Shown here: piece after piece, positions 9,541 to 18,624 of the stretch | Layout of the letters: each line of letters starts with the position of its first letter | How positions within the stretch are numbered: the stretch's first letter is position 1 | Origin: Flavobacteriaceae bacterium | Lineage (GTDB): Bacteria; Bacteroidota; Bacteroidia; Flavobacteriales; Flavobacteriaceae | Assembly (NCBI GenBank): GCA_002862755.1 | Contig: PKDY01000014.1 | Location: 32,832-96,831, forward strand | Reading direction: 5' to 3' | DNA length: 64,000 nucleotides | Position numbers and translations under genes: made by a program | The notes under the pieces: model-generated | What the model was told of the DNA's origin: nothing | Seen by the model: only the letters and a program-made list of their open reading frames with translations | Databases searched by the model: none

Positions 9541-10383
9541 ATGAAATTTTCGAAAATATTCATATTACTAATTTTACTTAATTATTTTGAAATATATTCG
9601 CAAGAAAAGGTCATTGAAAAATATGAAAACGGAAATCTAAAATTTGAAGGATACGCAAGAAACAATGTACTTGATAGTATTTACAGAGAATATTACGAAA
9701 ATGGAAAAATAAAAGCAGAAGGGTTTTACAAAGATTGTAAGTATGAAACAAACAGAATCAAAATTTATGTTGCTGGTTGCGGAGTTGGACAAAAAACTGA
9801 TAGCTTAACTTTGGGGACAAGACACGGAAAACTTAAAACATTTTACGAAAATGGAAAATTGAAAAGCGTTTCAAATTTTCACTGCGGTTTACGTCAAGGT
9901 AACTTTTATGATTATTATGAGAATGGAATTATAGAAACTCAAGAGTTTTACTTTGAAGACGAACTTAAATCTTCTCAATATTACAATGAACTTGGAATTA
10001 TTCAAGAAACCGAAAACATAGAATATAATTTCAAAAAAACTCGTAATTATAAAACGACACTTCATAAAGAATTTTATGAAAATGGAGATTTGAAAATAGA
10101 AAATAGAATTGTCGAAGAAGAAAATGATATTGAAACTGAATATTATAAAGAGTATTATCAAAACGGCTTTTTAAAAATTGAAAAAACTCTAATTAACAAT
10201 TCTAAAAATGACGTTTACCGAGAATACTATGAAAATGGAAATGTAAAATATGAAGGTAAGTTTAAAAATGACAAACCAATTGAAAAGCACTATTTTTACA
10301 AAGAAGATGGAAGAATTGACAATATAGAAATGTGGAAAAAGAATAAACTAATTCCATTAAAAGAATATAAATACAACGGCTAA
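9541..10383 (+). CDS. Secreted MORN-repeat (YwqK-like) protein
   Basis: Signal peptide; repeated YYENGxxKxEG motifs. Confidence 0.75.
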   Translation: MKFSKIFILLILLNYFEIYSQEKVIEKYENGNLKFEGYARNNVLDSIYREYYENGKIKAEGFYKDCKYETNRIKIYVAGCGVGQKTDSLTLGTRHGKLKTFYENGKLKSVSNFHCGLRQGNFYDYYENGIIETQEFYFEDELKSSQYYNELGIIQETENIEYNFKKTRNYKTTLHKEFYENGDLKIENRIVEEENDIETEYYKEYYQNGFLKIEKTLINNSKNDVYREYYENGNVKYEGKFKNDKPIEKHYFYKEDGRIDNIEMWKKNKLIPLKEYKYNG

Positions 10384-10508
10384 CAGGCATTTAGCGAGAT
10401 TGCGAATTTTGTTGTAAATTCACGTTTTCATTTCGCAAGAAATTTTATCTTTATCAGAAAATAATAGGTTCCGTAGCTCGCAACCTCACCAAGTACTAGA
10501 ACGTTAGC
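10379..10508 (+). repeat. attC-like imperfect palindrome, family alpha copy 2 (130 bp)
   Basis: GCTAAC...ATTGCGAATTTTGTTGTAAATTCACG...TCGCAACCTC...GTTAGC; same length as copies 1 and 3. Confidence 0.65.
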
Positions 10509-10529
10509 GGCAAGCTTAAACCGATAAGA

Positions 10530-11153
10530 ATGATTAAAAATATTATCATTACTATTTCTCTTCTTTTAATCTCATGTTCGAAAGACAAACATAAGATTGA
10601 AATATACACATCACCTTATAGATTCAACAATCTAGAAGGAATTCAATTATCGAAACACTTTGAAAATGAGATTAAAAATGATGCTGATTTTTTAAGAAAA
10701 TTTGGCGCTAATACAACTTTTGATACTTTAAACAATGATATTATTTTTGCCGGGAAATTCAATTTTGTCAGTACTAAATTAAATAAAGAACCGACGATAT
10801 CAGACGAAGAAATCTTGATGTTAGATTTAGACAAAAACGAAATTATTTTTTCTGAATCAGGTAGAAAACAACTAAGTAAACTAAAAGGAAGTTTATATGG
10901 TATTCAATTCATTATGACCGACAATAAAAAACCAATAATGACAGGTTACTTATGGAATGATTTTTCACCTTATTGGTCTAATTGGAATACTATTTCTTAC
11001 TCCACAGATTTTAATAAAAAAAAGAAAAATAGAATTTTTAAAGGAATTGGAAGACAAGATTTGTTGGGACAACCTATAAATTTCTCAAATTATACAGATC
11101 TTTTGATTGCATTTAAAGAATCTAATCGCTTAAAAGAAAAAGCTAGCCGCTAA
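10530..11153 (+). CDS. Putative lipoprotein, unknown function
   Basis: SLLLISCSKDK lipobox; single-gene cassette. Confidence 0.65.
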   Translation: MIKNIIITISLLLISCSKDKHKIEIYTSPYRFNNLEGIQLSKHFENEIKNDADFLRKFGANTTFDTLNNDIIFAGKFNFVSTKLNKEPTISDEEILMLDLDKNEIIFSESGRKQLSKLKGSLYGIQFIMTDNKKPIMTGYLWNDFSPYWSNWNTISYSTDFNKKKKNRIFKGIGRQDLLGQPINFSNYTDLLIAFKESNRLKEKASR

Positions 11154-11309
11154 CAGTGGTTTTGCTAAATTTGGACTTGAGTGTGTGTTTGGAAAAGTTT
11201 GTGCTCGCACTTTTAGTATAAAAATTCACGTTTTTCTTTCACTCTTTTCTATATATTTGTAAGCAACAGTAACAAAATTCGCACAACATAAAGTCGATAG
11301 TACCTTATC
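11149..11309 (+). repeat. attC-like element, family beta copy 1 (about 161 bp), degenerate right end
   Basis: CTAACAGTGGTTTTGCTAAA...TGCTCGCACTTTT...TATATTTGTAAGCAACAGTAACAAAA; related to 16424-16585 and 18625-18782. Confidence 0.5.
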
Positions 11310-11326
11310 GACAAGTTTAAAAATCG

Positions 11327-11863
11327 ATGAAAATAGAACTTCAATTTAATGAAGAAATTTACAAAAAGCAGATAGAATTGCTTTATAAAATAGGCTATGG
11401 GAGAAAAAGAAAGTATCTTAATAATTCTAATTATTTAGGAATTATATTTGTTTTTTTAGGCACTATTGCAGTTTTAGGTAATGGAAATATTGGATATCTT
11501 TTTATCTTAATTGGTCTATATAATTTGATTGCTTATTATAACTTTTATTTTAAACTGAAAAAAATAAATAGAAATGTTGAAGCTGAAAAATTAAATACTA
11601 TCAGAGAATTTTCGAAAAATCCAAGAGTAGTATTTGAATTTAATCATGATGATTTTATCTATTCAGATTATAAAACGAATCTCAAAGTTAATTGGGATGA
11701 ATTTTTAACTTTCTTTGAAAAAAATGAAAACATATTCCTTATGTCTAAATCTTTTCAACCTTTTATTTTTGGAAAATCTGAAGTCGGAAACGAAATGTAT
11801 CATGAAATTATAAATTTTGTGGAAACAAAAATGAAAAGACTACCCCATAATAATCTTTTTTAG
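11327..11863 (+). CDS. YcxB-like membrane protein
   Basis: Two central TM segments followed by FEFNHDDFIYSDYKTNLKVNWDEFLTFFE.. Confidence 0.55.
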   Translation: MKIELQFNEEIYKKQIELLYKIGYGRKRKYLNNSNYLGIIFVFLGTIAVLGNGNIGYLFILIGLYNLIAYYNFYFKLKKINRNVEAEKLNTIREFSKNPRVVFEFNHDDFIYSDYKTNLKVNWDEFLTFFEKNENIFLMSKSFQPFIFGKSEVGNEMYHEIINFVETKMKRLPHNNLF

Positions 11864-11925
11864 CAATTACTAAACTCTTTCAAAGAACTCCTTTTCCTAA
11901 AACATCTAAATTTTTACCCCAATAA

Positions 11926-12090
11926 CCTAAAATTTTACCTCAAGGACCTAAACGTTTAGGTTGGAGACCTAAAATTTTAGGTAAGAGACCCAAAATTTTA
12001 CGTAGGGAGACGTAAAATTTTACGGTAGCAGACGTAAAATTTTACGTTCAGGACCTAAAGTTTTACGTACAGGGACGTAAAATTTTAGGT
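11926..12090. repeat. Phased array of about 8 TAAAATTTTA-core palindromes, 21-22 bp period
   Basis: CCTAAAATTTTACC / CCTAAACGTTTAGG / CCTAAAATTTTAGG / CCCAAAATTTTACG / CGTAAAATTTTACG (x2) / CCTAAAGTTTTACG / CGTAAAATTTTAGG starting at 11926, 11947, 11968, 11989, 12011, 12033, 12054, 12076. Confidence 0.9.
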
Positions 12091-12184
12091 TTTTTCATGT
12101 ATTTAACATATTTATAACACATTTCTTACAATTTATGGCATATCATTTGTAAATAGTTTCTTATAACAAATTAATAATACAAAT

Positions 12185-12682
12185 ATGTCATTAAACAATT
12201 TAGGAGTATACCACATTACTCCAGCACAGAAACAAGCTATTGACGATGCTTTGGCGAGCATTGAAGCGAATTTAACTTCGGTTACTCAAAACTTATCTAA
12301 CGATGACCGTCAGAAGTTTGGTAGCATTAATGAAACCAATAAGTTATTGGTAAACAAATGCCGCGAATTTCAACAAACGCAAAGTAGCTTGGCTTCTCCC
12401 GATGTGGATTGGGTAGAATTTGAAGCCGATTTTCAAGATCGTCTTTTTGCCGATACCCGTTTAGACCGTTTGGCAACGATTACACGCATGTTGAGTGACT
12501 TTAAAATTGTACACGATTACGACAATTACCAAGATGCCCTCACCGATTATGATTTTAGTAAGTACAAATCCACAACTAAAACTCCTGGTTTTACTGGAAA
12601 AGTGGACGAAATGAGACAGTTTTTCCCAAATACCAGTGCAAGTAGTACATTGGTTACCAAAAATAATACTACTACCGAGTAA
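12185..12682 (+). CDS. hypothetical protein, 165 aa
   Basis: Intact ORF downstream of the palindrome array. Confidence 0.65.
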   Translation: MSLNNLGVYHITPAQKQAIDDALASIEANLTSVTQNLSNDDRQKFGSINETNKLLVNKCREFQQTQSSLASPDVDWVEFEADFQDRLFADTRLDRLATITRMLSDFKIVHDYDNYQDALTDYDFSKYKSTTKTPGFTGKVDEMRQFFPNTSASSTLVTKNNTTTE

Positions 12683-12819
12683 GGGTAGTTTTTAAATAAT
12701 CCTGTTTACTAGTTTGTTGTTGAATTATTTGTAAAGGAGTGTCGTAAAGGCACTCTTTTTTTGTTTGTACAACTTTTAATTTGTTTTTGAATTCTTACTA
12801 ATTATTTGAACTGAGAGGT

Positions 12820-12965
12820 ATACCAGCTAATGGGATGCTTATACTTCGACAAGCTCAGTACAGGCTTTATGACAAGATTGAGAATAGTATTTTATTAAAA
12901 AATATACTACTTAGTCACAAATTTTCACTACAATAATGTCACCCTGTAAGGGTCTCATAAGTAAA
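12820..12965. repeat. Interspersed repeat, copy A (TAATGGGATGCTTATACTTCGACAAGCTCAGTACAGGC ... TCACTACAATAATGTCACCCTGTAAGGG)
   Basis: Shared blocks with 13340-13475, 13490-13560 and 22053-22210. Confidence 0.75.
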
Positions 12966-12978
12966 GTAAAAACATGAG

Positions 12979-13320
12979 CTATTCTTTAATAAATCGATGA
13001 TTTAAAAATTCGAAATTATAATTATAAGAACGAATCAATTCTATTTTTCTTTCTCTTTTCCAATTTTTCAATTCTTTCTCTCTTTCAATAGCTAAATGAA
13101 TCCATGAAAATTTTTCGTAATAGACTAGATTACCTACAGAATATCTAGCTACAAAAGTATTGGTTTTGTTTTTTATTGCTTCTAAATGTTGTTGCAGTCT
13201 TACCGTTAAATTATTGGTTACTCCAATGTAAAAAGTATTTCGATGTTTATTCGTTAAAATATAAACATAATAGGTGTATGATCCTTCATTAAAATGTTGC
13301 ATGGCGAATAGAATAAGCAT
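12979..13320 (-). CDS. GIY-YIG nuclease-domain protein
   Basis: YYVYILTNKHRNTFYIGVTNNLTVRLQQHLEA. Confidence 0.85.
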   Translation of the reverse strand: MLILFAMQHFNEGSYTYYVYILTNKHRNTFYIGVTNNLTVRLQQHLEAIKNKTNTFVARYSVGNLVYYEKFSWIHLAIEREKELKNWKRERKIELIRSYNYNFEFLNHRFIKE

Positions 13321-13339
13321 TAAATATAATACTTTTTTT

Positions 13340-13475
13340 GATCTTCTAATGGGATGCTTTCAGCATGACAAGATGGTGGGGAATATTTTTTTATTAATAT
13401 AAACATAGTTTAACCACAAACTTTCACTACAATATTGTCACCCTATAATCCCGAAGCTTCGGGATCACGTAAGAT
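13340..13475. repeat. Interspersed repeat, copy B
   Basis: CTTCTAATGGGATGCTTTCAGCATGACAAGATGG...AACCACAAACTTTCACTACAATATTGTCACCCT. Confidence 0.75.
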
Positions 13476-13489
13476 TTTAAATATACGTT

Positions 13490-13562
13490 TTACCAGCTAA
13501 TGGGATGCTTATACTTCGACAAGCTCATTACAGGCTTTATGACAAGATTGTGGGGAATATTT
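13490..13562. repeat. Interspersed repeat, copy D (partial)
   Basis: TACCAGCTAATGGGATGCTTATACTTCGACAAGCTCATTACAGGCTTTATGACAAGATTG nearly identical to copy A left half. Confidence 0.75.
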
Positions 13563-13654
13563 TTAGAAACACAATTTCTGATAATTATTTTATTACCGCT
13601 AATTATAAAATACATATTGCTGAATACATAAATTACAAGATGATTTGTAAGTAG

Positions 13655-13750
13655 AAAAATAATATATTTGAAAAACGCTATTTAGTAGCGCCTATACACC
13701 TAATATTAGGTAGATTGGAGCTAAGTAGTAGCGCATATATACTAGTTATG
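13655..13750 (+). promoter_or_regulatory. Second copy of leader-like element
   Basis: AAAAATAATATATTTGAAAAACGCTATTTAGTAGCGCCTATA...GGAGCTAAGTAGTAGCGCATATATACTAGTTATG, homologous to 8463-8555. Confidence 0.5.
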
Positions 13751-13762
13751 TGCAAGCTAAAA

Positions 13763-14266
13763 ATGAACAAATTATCCATACTCATCATTTTCATATTTTC
13801 AATCAATTTCTCCATTGGACAAACTGTTAATTTTGAATTAATTCAATTTAACGGACTAAATTTCAAATCTTCTAAAAAAACAATCACTGATTTGTTCAAA
13901 GAAAAGGCCCAAGTATTTGAACCTAATTACGAATGTGGATTTTTGTCAAGTGCTGAACAGGGAGTGGAATATCAAACAATAGATTTTGGATACATAAAAT
14001 TTACCGGCAACGACCAAGAAAACTATTTAATTGAAAAAGTCGATTTTGAATTGAACAAATTAGCTACAATTAAATATAATGGACATGAATTAAGTGGGCA
14101 AACTAGCCCTGAGCAATTGATTGAAATTTTTGGAAGTGAATTATCGGAAAGGTTGGCTGACTTTGACGATGTGATAATAATTTTTGGAAAAAATTCTGAC
14201 GATGGAATCAGACTTGAATTTAAAAATAACAAACTGATTACATTTGAATACTGGTCTCCATGCTGA
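13763..14266 (+). CDS. Secreted hypothetical protein
   Basis: ORF with signal peptide MNKLSILIIFIFSINFSIGQ; listed start 13715 lies inside the leader element. Confidence 0.65.
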   Translation: MNKLSILIIFIFSINFSIGQTVNFELIQFNGLNFKSSKKTITDLFKEKAQVFEPNYECGFLSSAEQGVEYQTIDFGYIKFTGNDQENYLIEKVDFELNKLATIKYNGHELSGQTSPEQLIEIFGSELSERLADFDDVIIIFGKNSDDGIRLEFKNNKLITFEYWSPC

Positions 14267-14280
14267 AAATAAAAAGCCAG

Positions 14281-14412
14281 CACATAAGACCGTATATAGT
14301 TTATTGCTACGGAATTTTCTGCCGAAAATTCCACGCCAATTTGCTATCTTCGGTCTCAGCGGCAGAAAATCATAACTGATTTTCCGCAACGAGCCATACA
14401 CAAAACATTAAC
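14281..14412 (+). repeat. attC-like intercassette element
   Basis: CACATAAG at left complements TTATGTGC at the 5' end of the same cassette; internal inverted repeats. Confidence 0.45.
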
Positions 14413-14421
14413 CATAAGCAT

Positions 14422-14928
14422 ATGAATAAACTTAAGGCAAACCTAAAATATTTAGGGTCATTTTTTAAATCTAATTGGGAATTCAAAGATTATCCATTAG
14501 AAATTTGGAAAAATACAGAATCTGAGCAAAAAGAGTTTAATTATAGAGCTAAGTTTACAAATTGGTGGAATTTAATTGCTTTTGGTGAAACCAAATCTAT
14601 CGCTATTAAAAACTTAAAAAAAGAATTTGAAGAATTTAAAAAAAATAATTCCAAAATTCCAAGACCTGGAGCAAAGGTTCCTATTGTATTTTCCAAATCT
14701 GATAGGATTGAAAAATATGAAAACATAGCAGTTAATTTTTTTGATAAAATAATTGGATTAAGTTACTATGATTGTTTTGTTTCAGATTTAACTTCATTAC
14801 ATGATTTCGATTTAGCAAATGAAGAAATTTTAAGAAAAATCAAATTAGAATATAGAATAACTCCTAAAAATGAAGATTATTTCTTATCAGACATTTTTGA
14901 ACAAATAAATGAAAAAGCCATTGATTAA
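14422..14928 (+). CDS. hypothetical protein, 168 aa
   Basis: Single-gene cassette ORF. Confidence 0.6.
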   Translation: MNKLKANLKYLGSFFKSNWEFKDYPLEIWKNTESEQKEFNYRAKFTNWWNLIAFGETKSIAIKNLKKEFEEFKKNNSKIPRPGAKVPIVFSKSDRIEKYENIAVNFFDKIIGLSYYDCFVSDLTSLHDFDLANEEILRKIKLEYRITPKNEDYFLSDIFEQINEKAID

Positions 14929-15000
14929 CATCGGCTAATATATTATGGCTTGGTAATGGTCTACGCCACTACTTGTAGCCGCAAACCGTTGGCAATAATT

Positions 15001-15699
15001 ATGAAACAAATAACCATTATATTAATACTATTGTTAGCAAATTCAACTTTTGCTCAATTCCGTTTTTCTGACTTGGATTACATTAATATTGAATCAAGCT
15101 ATCTAAATGGGGAATTTGGTTTTAGTAAAACATCCGAATTCCAACTAATTAATAAGTTTTGTAATGACTCAATTGATTGTTACAAATATGATGATCCGAC
15201 TACTTTAATCGGATATTGGAATGTTAATGATAAAGTCAAAATTGAATTTCATTACACTGAAGCACCAAGTGACGACCCAACATTCATTGCTATCTTTAAT
15301 GGAAAAATAATCTTAGAAGAAGCTGGATCAACTCTACACTTTAAAGGGAATATACTTTATATAGAAGGGAACGCGAATTCATACTTTAACAAAAAAAGAA
15401 AATTTCAATTTATTGATAATAGTTACCAAGAAGTAAATCAACCTTTCTACCACATCGGAATAAAAGGATTACTCAACTATCCCATACAAATTTATAAGAC
15501 GGATAAGTTTATAGAAAAGGTTGCCAATTTACCTAAAGGCTACGAAATAGAGGTGTTGATAGGTCAGACAGGAGGAGAATATAATGACTTAGAAAAAGTA
15601 TTAATTAAAACAGAATTTGGTTTAATTGGTTGGTTTAATTTTAAAGAAGTAGCTTTTGGGAAACCTCTTATTGACGGACTTCATTATCACGGTGATTAA
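15001..15699 (+). CDS. Secreted hypothetical protein
   Basis: Signal peptide MKQITIILILLLANSTFAQ; listed start 14950 is in the preceding element. Confidence 0.65.
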   Translation: MKQITIILILLLANSTFAQFRFSDLDYINIESSYLNGEFGFSKTSEFQLINKFCNDSIDCYKYDDPTTLIGYWNVNDKVKIEFHYTEAPSDDPTFIAIFNGKIILEEAGSTLHFKGNILYIEGNANSYFNKKRKFQFIDNSYQEVNQPFYHIGIKGLLNYPIQIYKTDKFIEKVANLPKGYEIEVLIGQTGGEYNDLEKVLIKTEFGLIGWFNFKEVAFGKPLIDGLHYHGD

Positions 15700-15708
15700 A
15701 AAACTATT

Positions 15709-15860
15709 GCCAACAATGTATAAGCGCAATAACGGCAGATTCGACTACCCTTCGACAAGCTCACCGCTTGCTAGAATCCTCTTGGAATTGCTAACGCCAG
15801 TGCTTAACCGAAAATTATTAACTTCAAACCCGTAACTGACAGTTATACGATACCGTTAGC
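15709..15860 (+). repeat. attC-like intercassette element
   Basis: GCCAAC...GTTAGC; left arm TATTGCCAAC is the exact complement of GTTGGCAATA at the start of the same cassette (14988). Confidence 0.55.
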
Positions 15861-15883
15861 AGCAACCTTAAACCGAATCTTGG

Positions 15884-16411
15884 ATGAGAAAATTTATATT
15901 AATCTTGCTTATAGTTTCCATTAATTCATATGGACAAAAATGCGGATTCGAGATTGACAAACAGAATATAATAGAAAATAAAGACTTAGATTATTTTCTT
16001 GAAAAATTTGAAAAAGAGAAGTTTGAAATTACCAATAAAAAAGAAAGCATTCCGAAACATATAAACAAGCAGTTAAAGTGTTTAGCAAATGGCTTTACAA
16101 TCGCAAATCCAAATAAAAAATATCAAAGTAGCGATGTTGTTTATGGAAGTAAAAAATTAGCCGACCGAGGTTTAGTGTTTTTAGCAAAAAGTGAAAATAC
16201 TTTAATTCTTTATTATGGAATTTCTTCTGGGCCCGGAATAAGTTCCAAGTATCTTTTTATAGATTATGATTCAAAAGGAATTAGAAAACTATGGTGTGGA
16301 AATGAGTTGGGAATCTATAGAAATATGAAAACTCTAGAAGATATTACAAGGCAAATTAAACTATATCGAGATAATTTTTTAGGGTTGCAAAGTGGAATAG
16401 TTTCTTTCTAA
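15884..16411 (+). CDS. Secreted hypothetical protein
   Basis: Signal peptide MRKFILILLIVSINSYGQ. Confidence 0.65.
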   Translation: MRKFILILLIVSINSYGQKCGFEIDKQNIIENKDLDYFLEKFEKEKFEITNKKESIPKHINKQLKCLANGFTIANPNKKYQSSDVVYGSKKLADRGLVFLAKSENTLILYYGISSGPGISSKYLFIDYDSKGIRKLWCGNELGIYRNMKTLEDITRQIKLYRDNFLGLQSGIVSF

Positions 16412-16423
16412 GAAGGGCAGCTA

Positions 16424-16585
16424 CCAACAGCGGTTTTGTGAAAGCGTTGTTTGGGTGTTTATCGGGAGGAGCCGGTGCTTGCACTTCTCTCCTTTTATTC
16501 AACATTTTTCTTTCAAACTTTTCGGTATATTTGTAAACAACAGTAACAAAAATCCCCAACTTCTTAAAGCTTCAAAACGTTATGG
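16424..16585 (+). repeat. attC-like element, family beta copy 2
   Basis: CCAACAGCGGTTTTGTGAAAGCGTTGTTTGGGTGTTTATCGGGAGGAGCCGGTGCTTGCACTTC..TATATTTGTAA..AAAACGTTA; near-identical to 18625-18782. Confidence 0.65.
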
Positions 16586-16610
16586 CTCATTTTAAAAGAC
16601 GACACGACCA

Positions 16611-17303
16611 ATGCAAATTGACAAAGAATTAAGACATAGAATCGGACTTGCACTAAATGAAGCAACCTTACTTGGAGTTGAGTTTGACAAGGAGAAAAAT
16701 TTGGTTGCTTGTTCATTTGCGTTGGTTGCTATGGACAAGGATGGAAATGTTCCAAAAGACAACCATTTTTTGTTTATTTTCAAACCGGTTGGACGATTTG
16801 TTACTTCTTTACGAAATGGACATTGGGATGATAAAGATGCTACGATTGATTATTTTGAACCTAACGATATTTTGACCAAGATTAAAAGTTTTAATGGTCA
16901 GTCGATTTATGGGTGGGATTTTGTCAATTGTGGAGATGAAGATTTTAATAAATGGAAAGATAGATTAAGCTTCGATTATTCAACTGGTGAAACTATAGGA
17001 CTAGCTAATACAATTGATTTATTTCAAGAAGGATTTGAACGGCATATTGATATTAGAATATGGTTTGATGACTTTGAAATTTTGACACCAAAGTATGAAC
17101 CAGTTGACTTGGAAGAATTCTTAGAAAATGGGAAACGTGGTTGGGATGCAGTTTACGCAAATAACAACAAAATGGGCAATTTTGGGATTATTCCAGCGAC
17201 AACAGAAAATGAGCAAAAGTTAAAGACTGTAATGAACAATTTGACAGGAGAACAGCAACCAAGAAGTTGGTGGACAAAACTAAAAGACAAATTTAAAAGC
17301 TGA
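16611..17303 (+). CDS. hypothetical protein, 230 aa
   Basis: Single-gene cassette ORF; no recognised motif. Confidence 0.6.
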   Translation: MQIDKELRHRIGLALNEATLLGVEFDKEKNLVACSFALVAMDKDGNVPKDNHFLFIFKPVGRFVTSLRNGHWDDKDATIDYFEPNDILTKIKSFNGQSIYGWDFVNCGDEDFNKWKDRLSFDYSTGETIGLANTIDLFQEGFERHIDIRIWFDDFEILTPKYEPVDLEEFLENGKRGWDAVYANNNKMGNFGIIPATTENEQKLKTVMNNLTGEQQPRSWWTKLKDKFKS

Positions 17304-17477
17304 AGATGGAAAGAAAAACGATCAATGTCACGGGTTTTGTTGCGTTAGGCGCGTTGACTTACACACTTGAAGCATTGTGCTTCTATTGAAATTTAGTAAT
17401 AAATGAAGCTTTGTGCTCCTAAACCCGCCCGAATGTAAATCCCGAAAACGTTACCAGTAATTTTAAAAACCCGTAAA

Positions 17478-17999
17478 TTGAAGAAGATATTTTACCCAAG
17501 AATACTTTTCCCGACCATAAAATTTATTTTTGCAATGTCTAGCGTAACGATGTTAGGTTATGTATTTTTAAAAATATTTGGAAAGTCAATGACAAATCTA
17601 AAAACAAGTGTTTTATTTTCAGCATTTTTCTTCATCTTGTTTATTGGTTATTTTACATTTCATTTATTATACTTCTTTTGTTTCTATTTTAAATATGTTG
17701 TTATTGAGAAAAACACTCTTTCAATATTTGAGCTAAAAAATTTAAAAATAACTAAAGTCTATTTTGATGAATTGTTAGGTTATTCAAAATCTGAAGTCTA
17801 TTTTGGAAAATATACATGGAAATCTAAATCAATAATAATTTATTATAAATCAGGAAAAGTATCTGAAATAACTAGTAGTTTTGTTTCAAACGTACAACTT
17901 TTGGAAAAAGAATTAAAGAATAGAAAAGTAAAAAACTTTGGATTTGAATCCTATAATACTGGCTGGTTTTATCGGAAATATATGTTTACAAAAAAATAA
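17478..17999 (+). CDS. hypothetical membrane protein
   Basis: Two N-terminal TM segments. Confidence 0.6.
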   Translation: MKKIFYPRILFPTIKFIFAMSSVTMLGYVFLKIFGKSMTNLKTSVLFSAFFFILFIGYFTFHLLYFFCFYFKYVVIEKNTLSIFELKNLKITKVYFDELLGYSKSEVYFGKYTWKSKSIIIYYKSGKVSEITSSFVSNVQLLEKELKNRKVKNFGFESYNTGWFYRKYMFTKK

Positions 18000-18006
18000 A
18001 ACTACT

Positions 18007-18136
18007 GCTAACAGACTTTTGGCAAGATTGCGAATTTTGTATTAAGTTCACGTTTACATTTCGCAAGAAATTTTATCTTTAACAGAAAATAATCGGTTCC
18101 GAAGCTCGCAACCTCACCAAGCGTGGGAACGTTGGA
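18007..18136 (+). repeat. attC-like element, family alpha copy 3 (130 bp)
   Basis: GCTAACAGACTTTTGGCAAGATTGCGAATTTTG...CGCAAGAAATTTTATCTTTAACAGAAAATAATCGGTTCCGAAGCTCGCAACC...AACGTTGG. Confidence 0.65.
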
Positions 18137-18185
18137 AGTAATGCGGTCAAATGTGCGAAAATGAGACTAATAAACCTGAGAAATA

Positions 18186-18614
18186 TTGAAATACAATTTT
18201 TTAAAATCTACTTTAATCTTTTGCGTAGTCGGATTTTTTATTCCTGGATTTACTGCAATTTTATTATTAGGAACCCAAATGTTAATTACTAAAATTGGAA
18301 TCGAATGTTCCGATTCGTGGATAATAATTTGGTTTATAACTTGGATTGGAATGTTACTTTTACCTTTTTTGTTTATTAAAAATCTAAAAAACATTAAAAC
18401 GCAACAATCAATAAAGACCAAACTTATACTCTTTAATTTATTAGAATACATTTTCATCCAAGCGAGTCTCGCATCATTTTTTACAAGTGGCAAAACTTTA
18501 TGCTATGGCTCTGATGGACAAAATGGATTAGAATTTGCTTTCGCAGGTTGGTTAGCTTTGCCAATATTATTAATTTTTAGTTACATCTTTAAAATTTTAT
18601 CAGACAACAAATAA
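18186..18614 (+). CDS. hypothetical membrane protein
   Basis: Multiple TM segments; single-gene cassette. Confidence 0.6.
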   Translation: MKYNFLKSTLIFCVVGFFIPGFTAILLLGTQMLITKIGIECSDSWIIIWFITWIGMLLLPFLFIKNLKNIKTQQSIKTKLILFNLLEYIFIQASLASFFTSGKTLCYGSDGQNGLEFAFAGWLALPILLIFSYIFKILSDNK

Positions 18615-18624
18615 AGCACTACTA

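Noticed and set aside
11327-11863. Attempted to find the 3' attC-like arm for this unit
   Set aside because: No sequence complementary to its 5' end (CTTATCGACAAG) is visible before 12.7 kb; unit probably truncated by the interrupted region
11926-12090. CRISPR array
   Set aside because: Period of 21-22 bp with palindromic cores and about 7-bp spacers; far too short for repeat-spacer units and no cas genes
12820-13562. Complete insertion sequence
   Set aside because: No transposase; only a GIY-YIG domain gene and repeats without clear terminal inverted repeats or target duplications
17303-17455. attC-like element after the 16611 gene
   Set aside because: Right end GTTACC is clear, but left arm is not convincingly complementary; not listed as a feature
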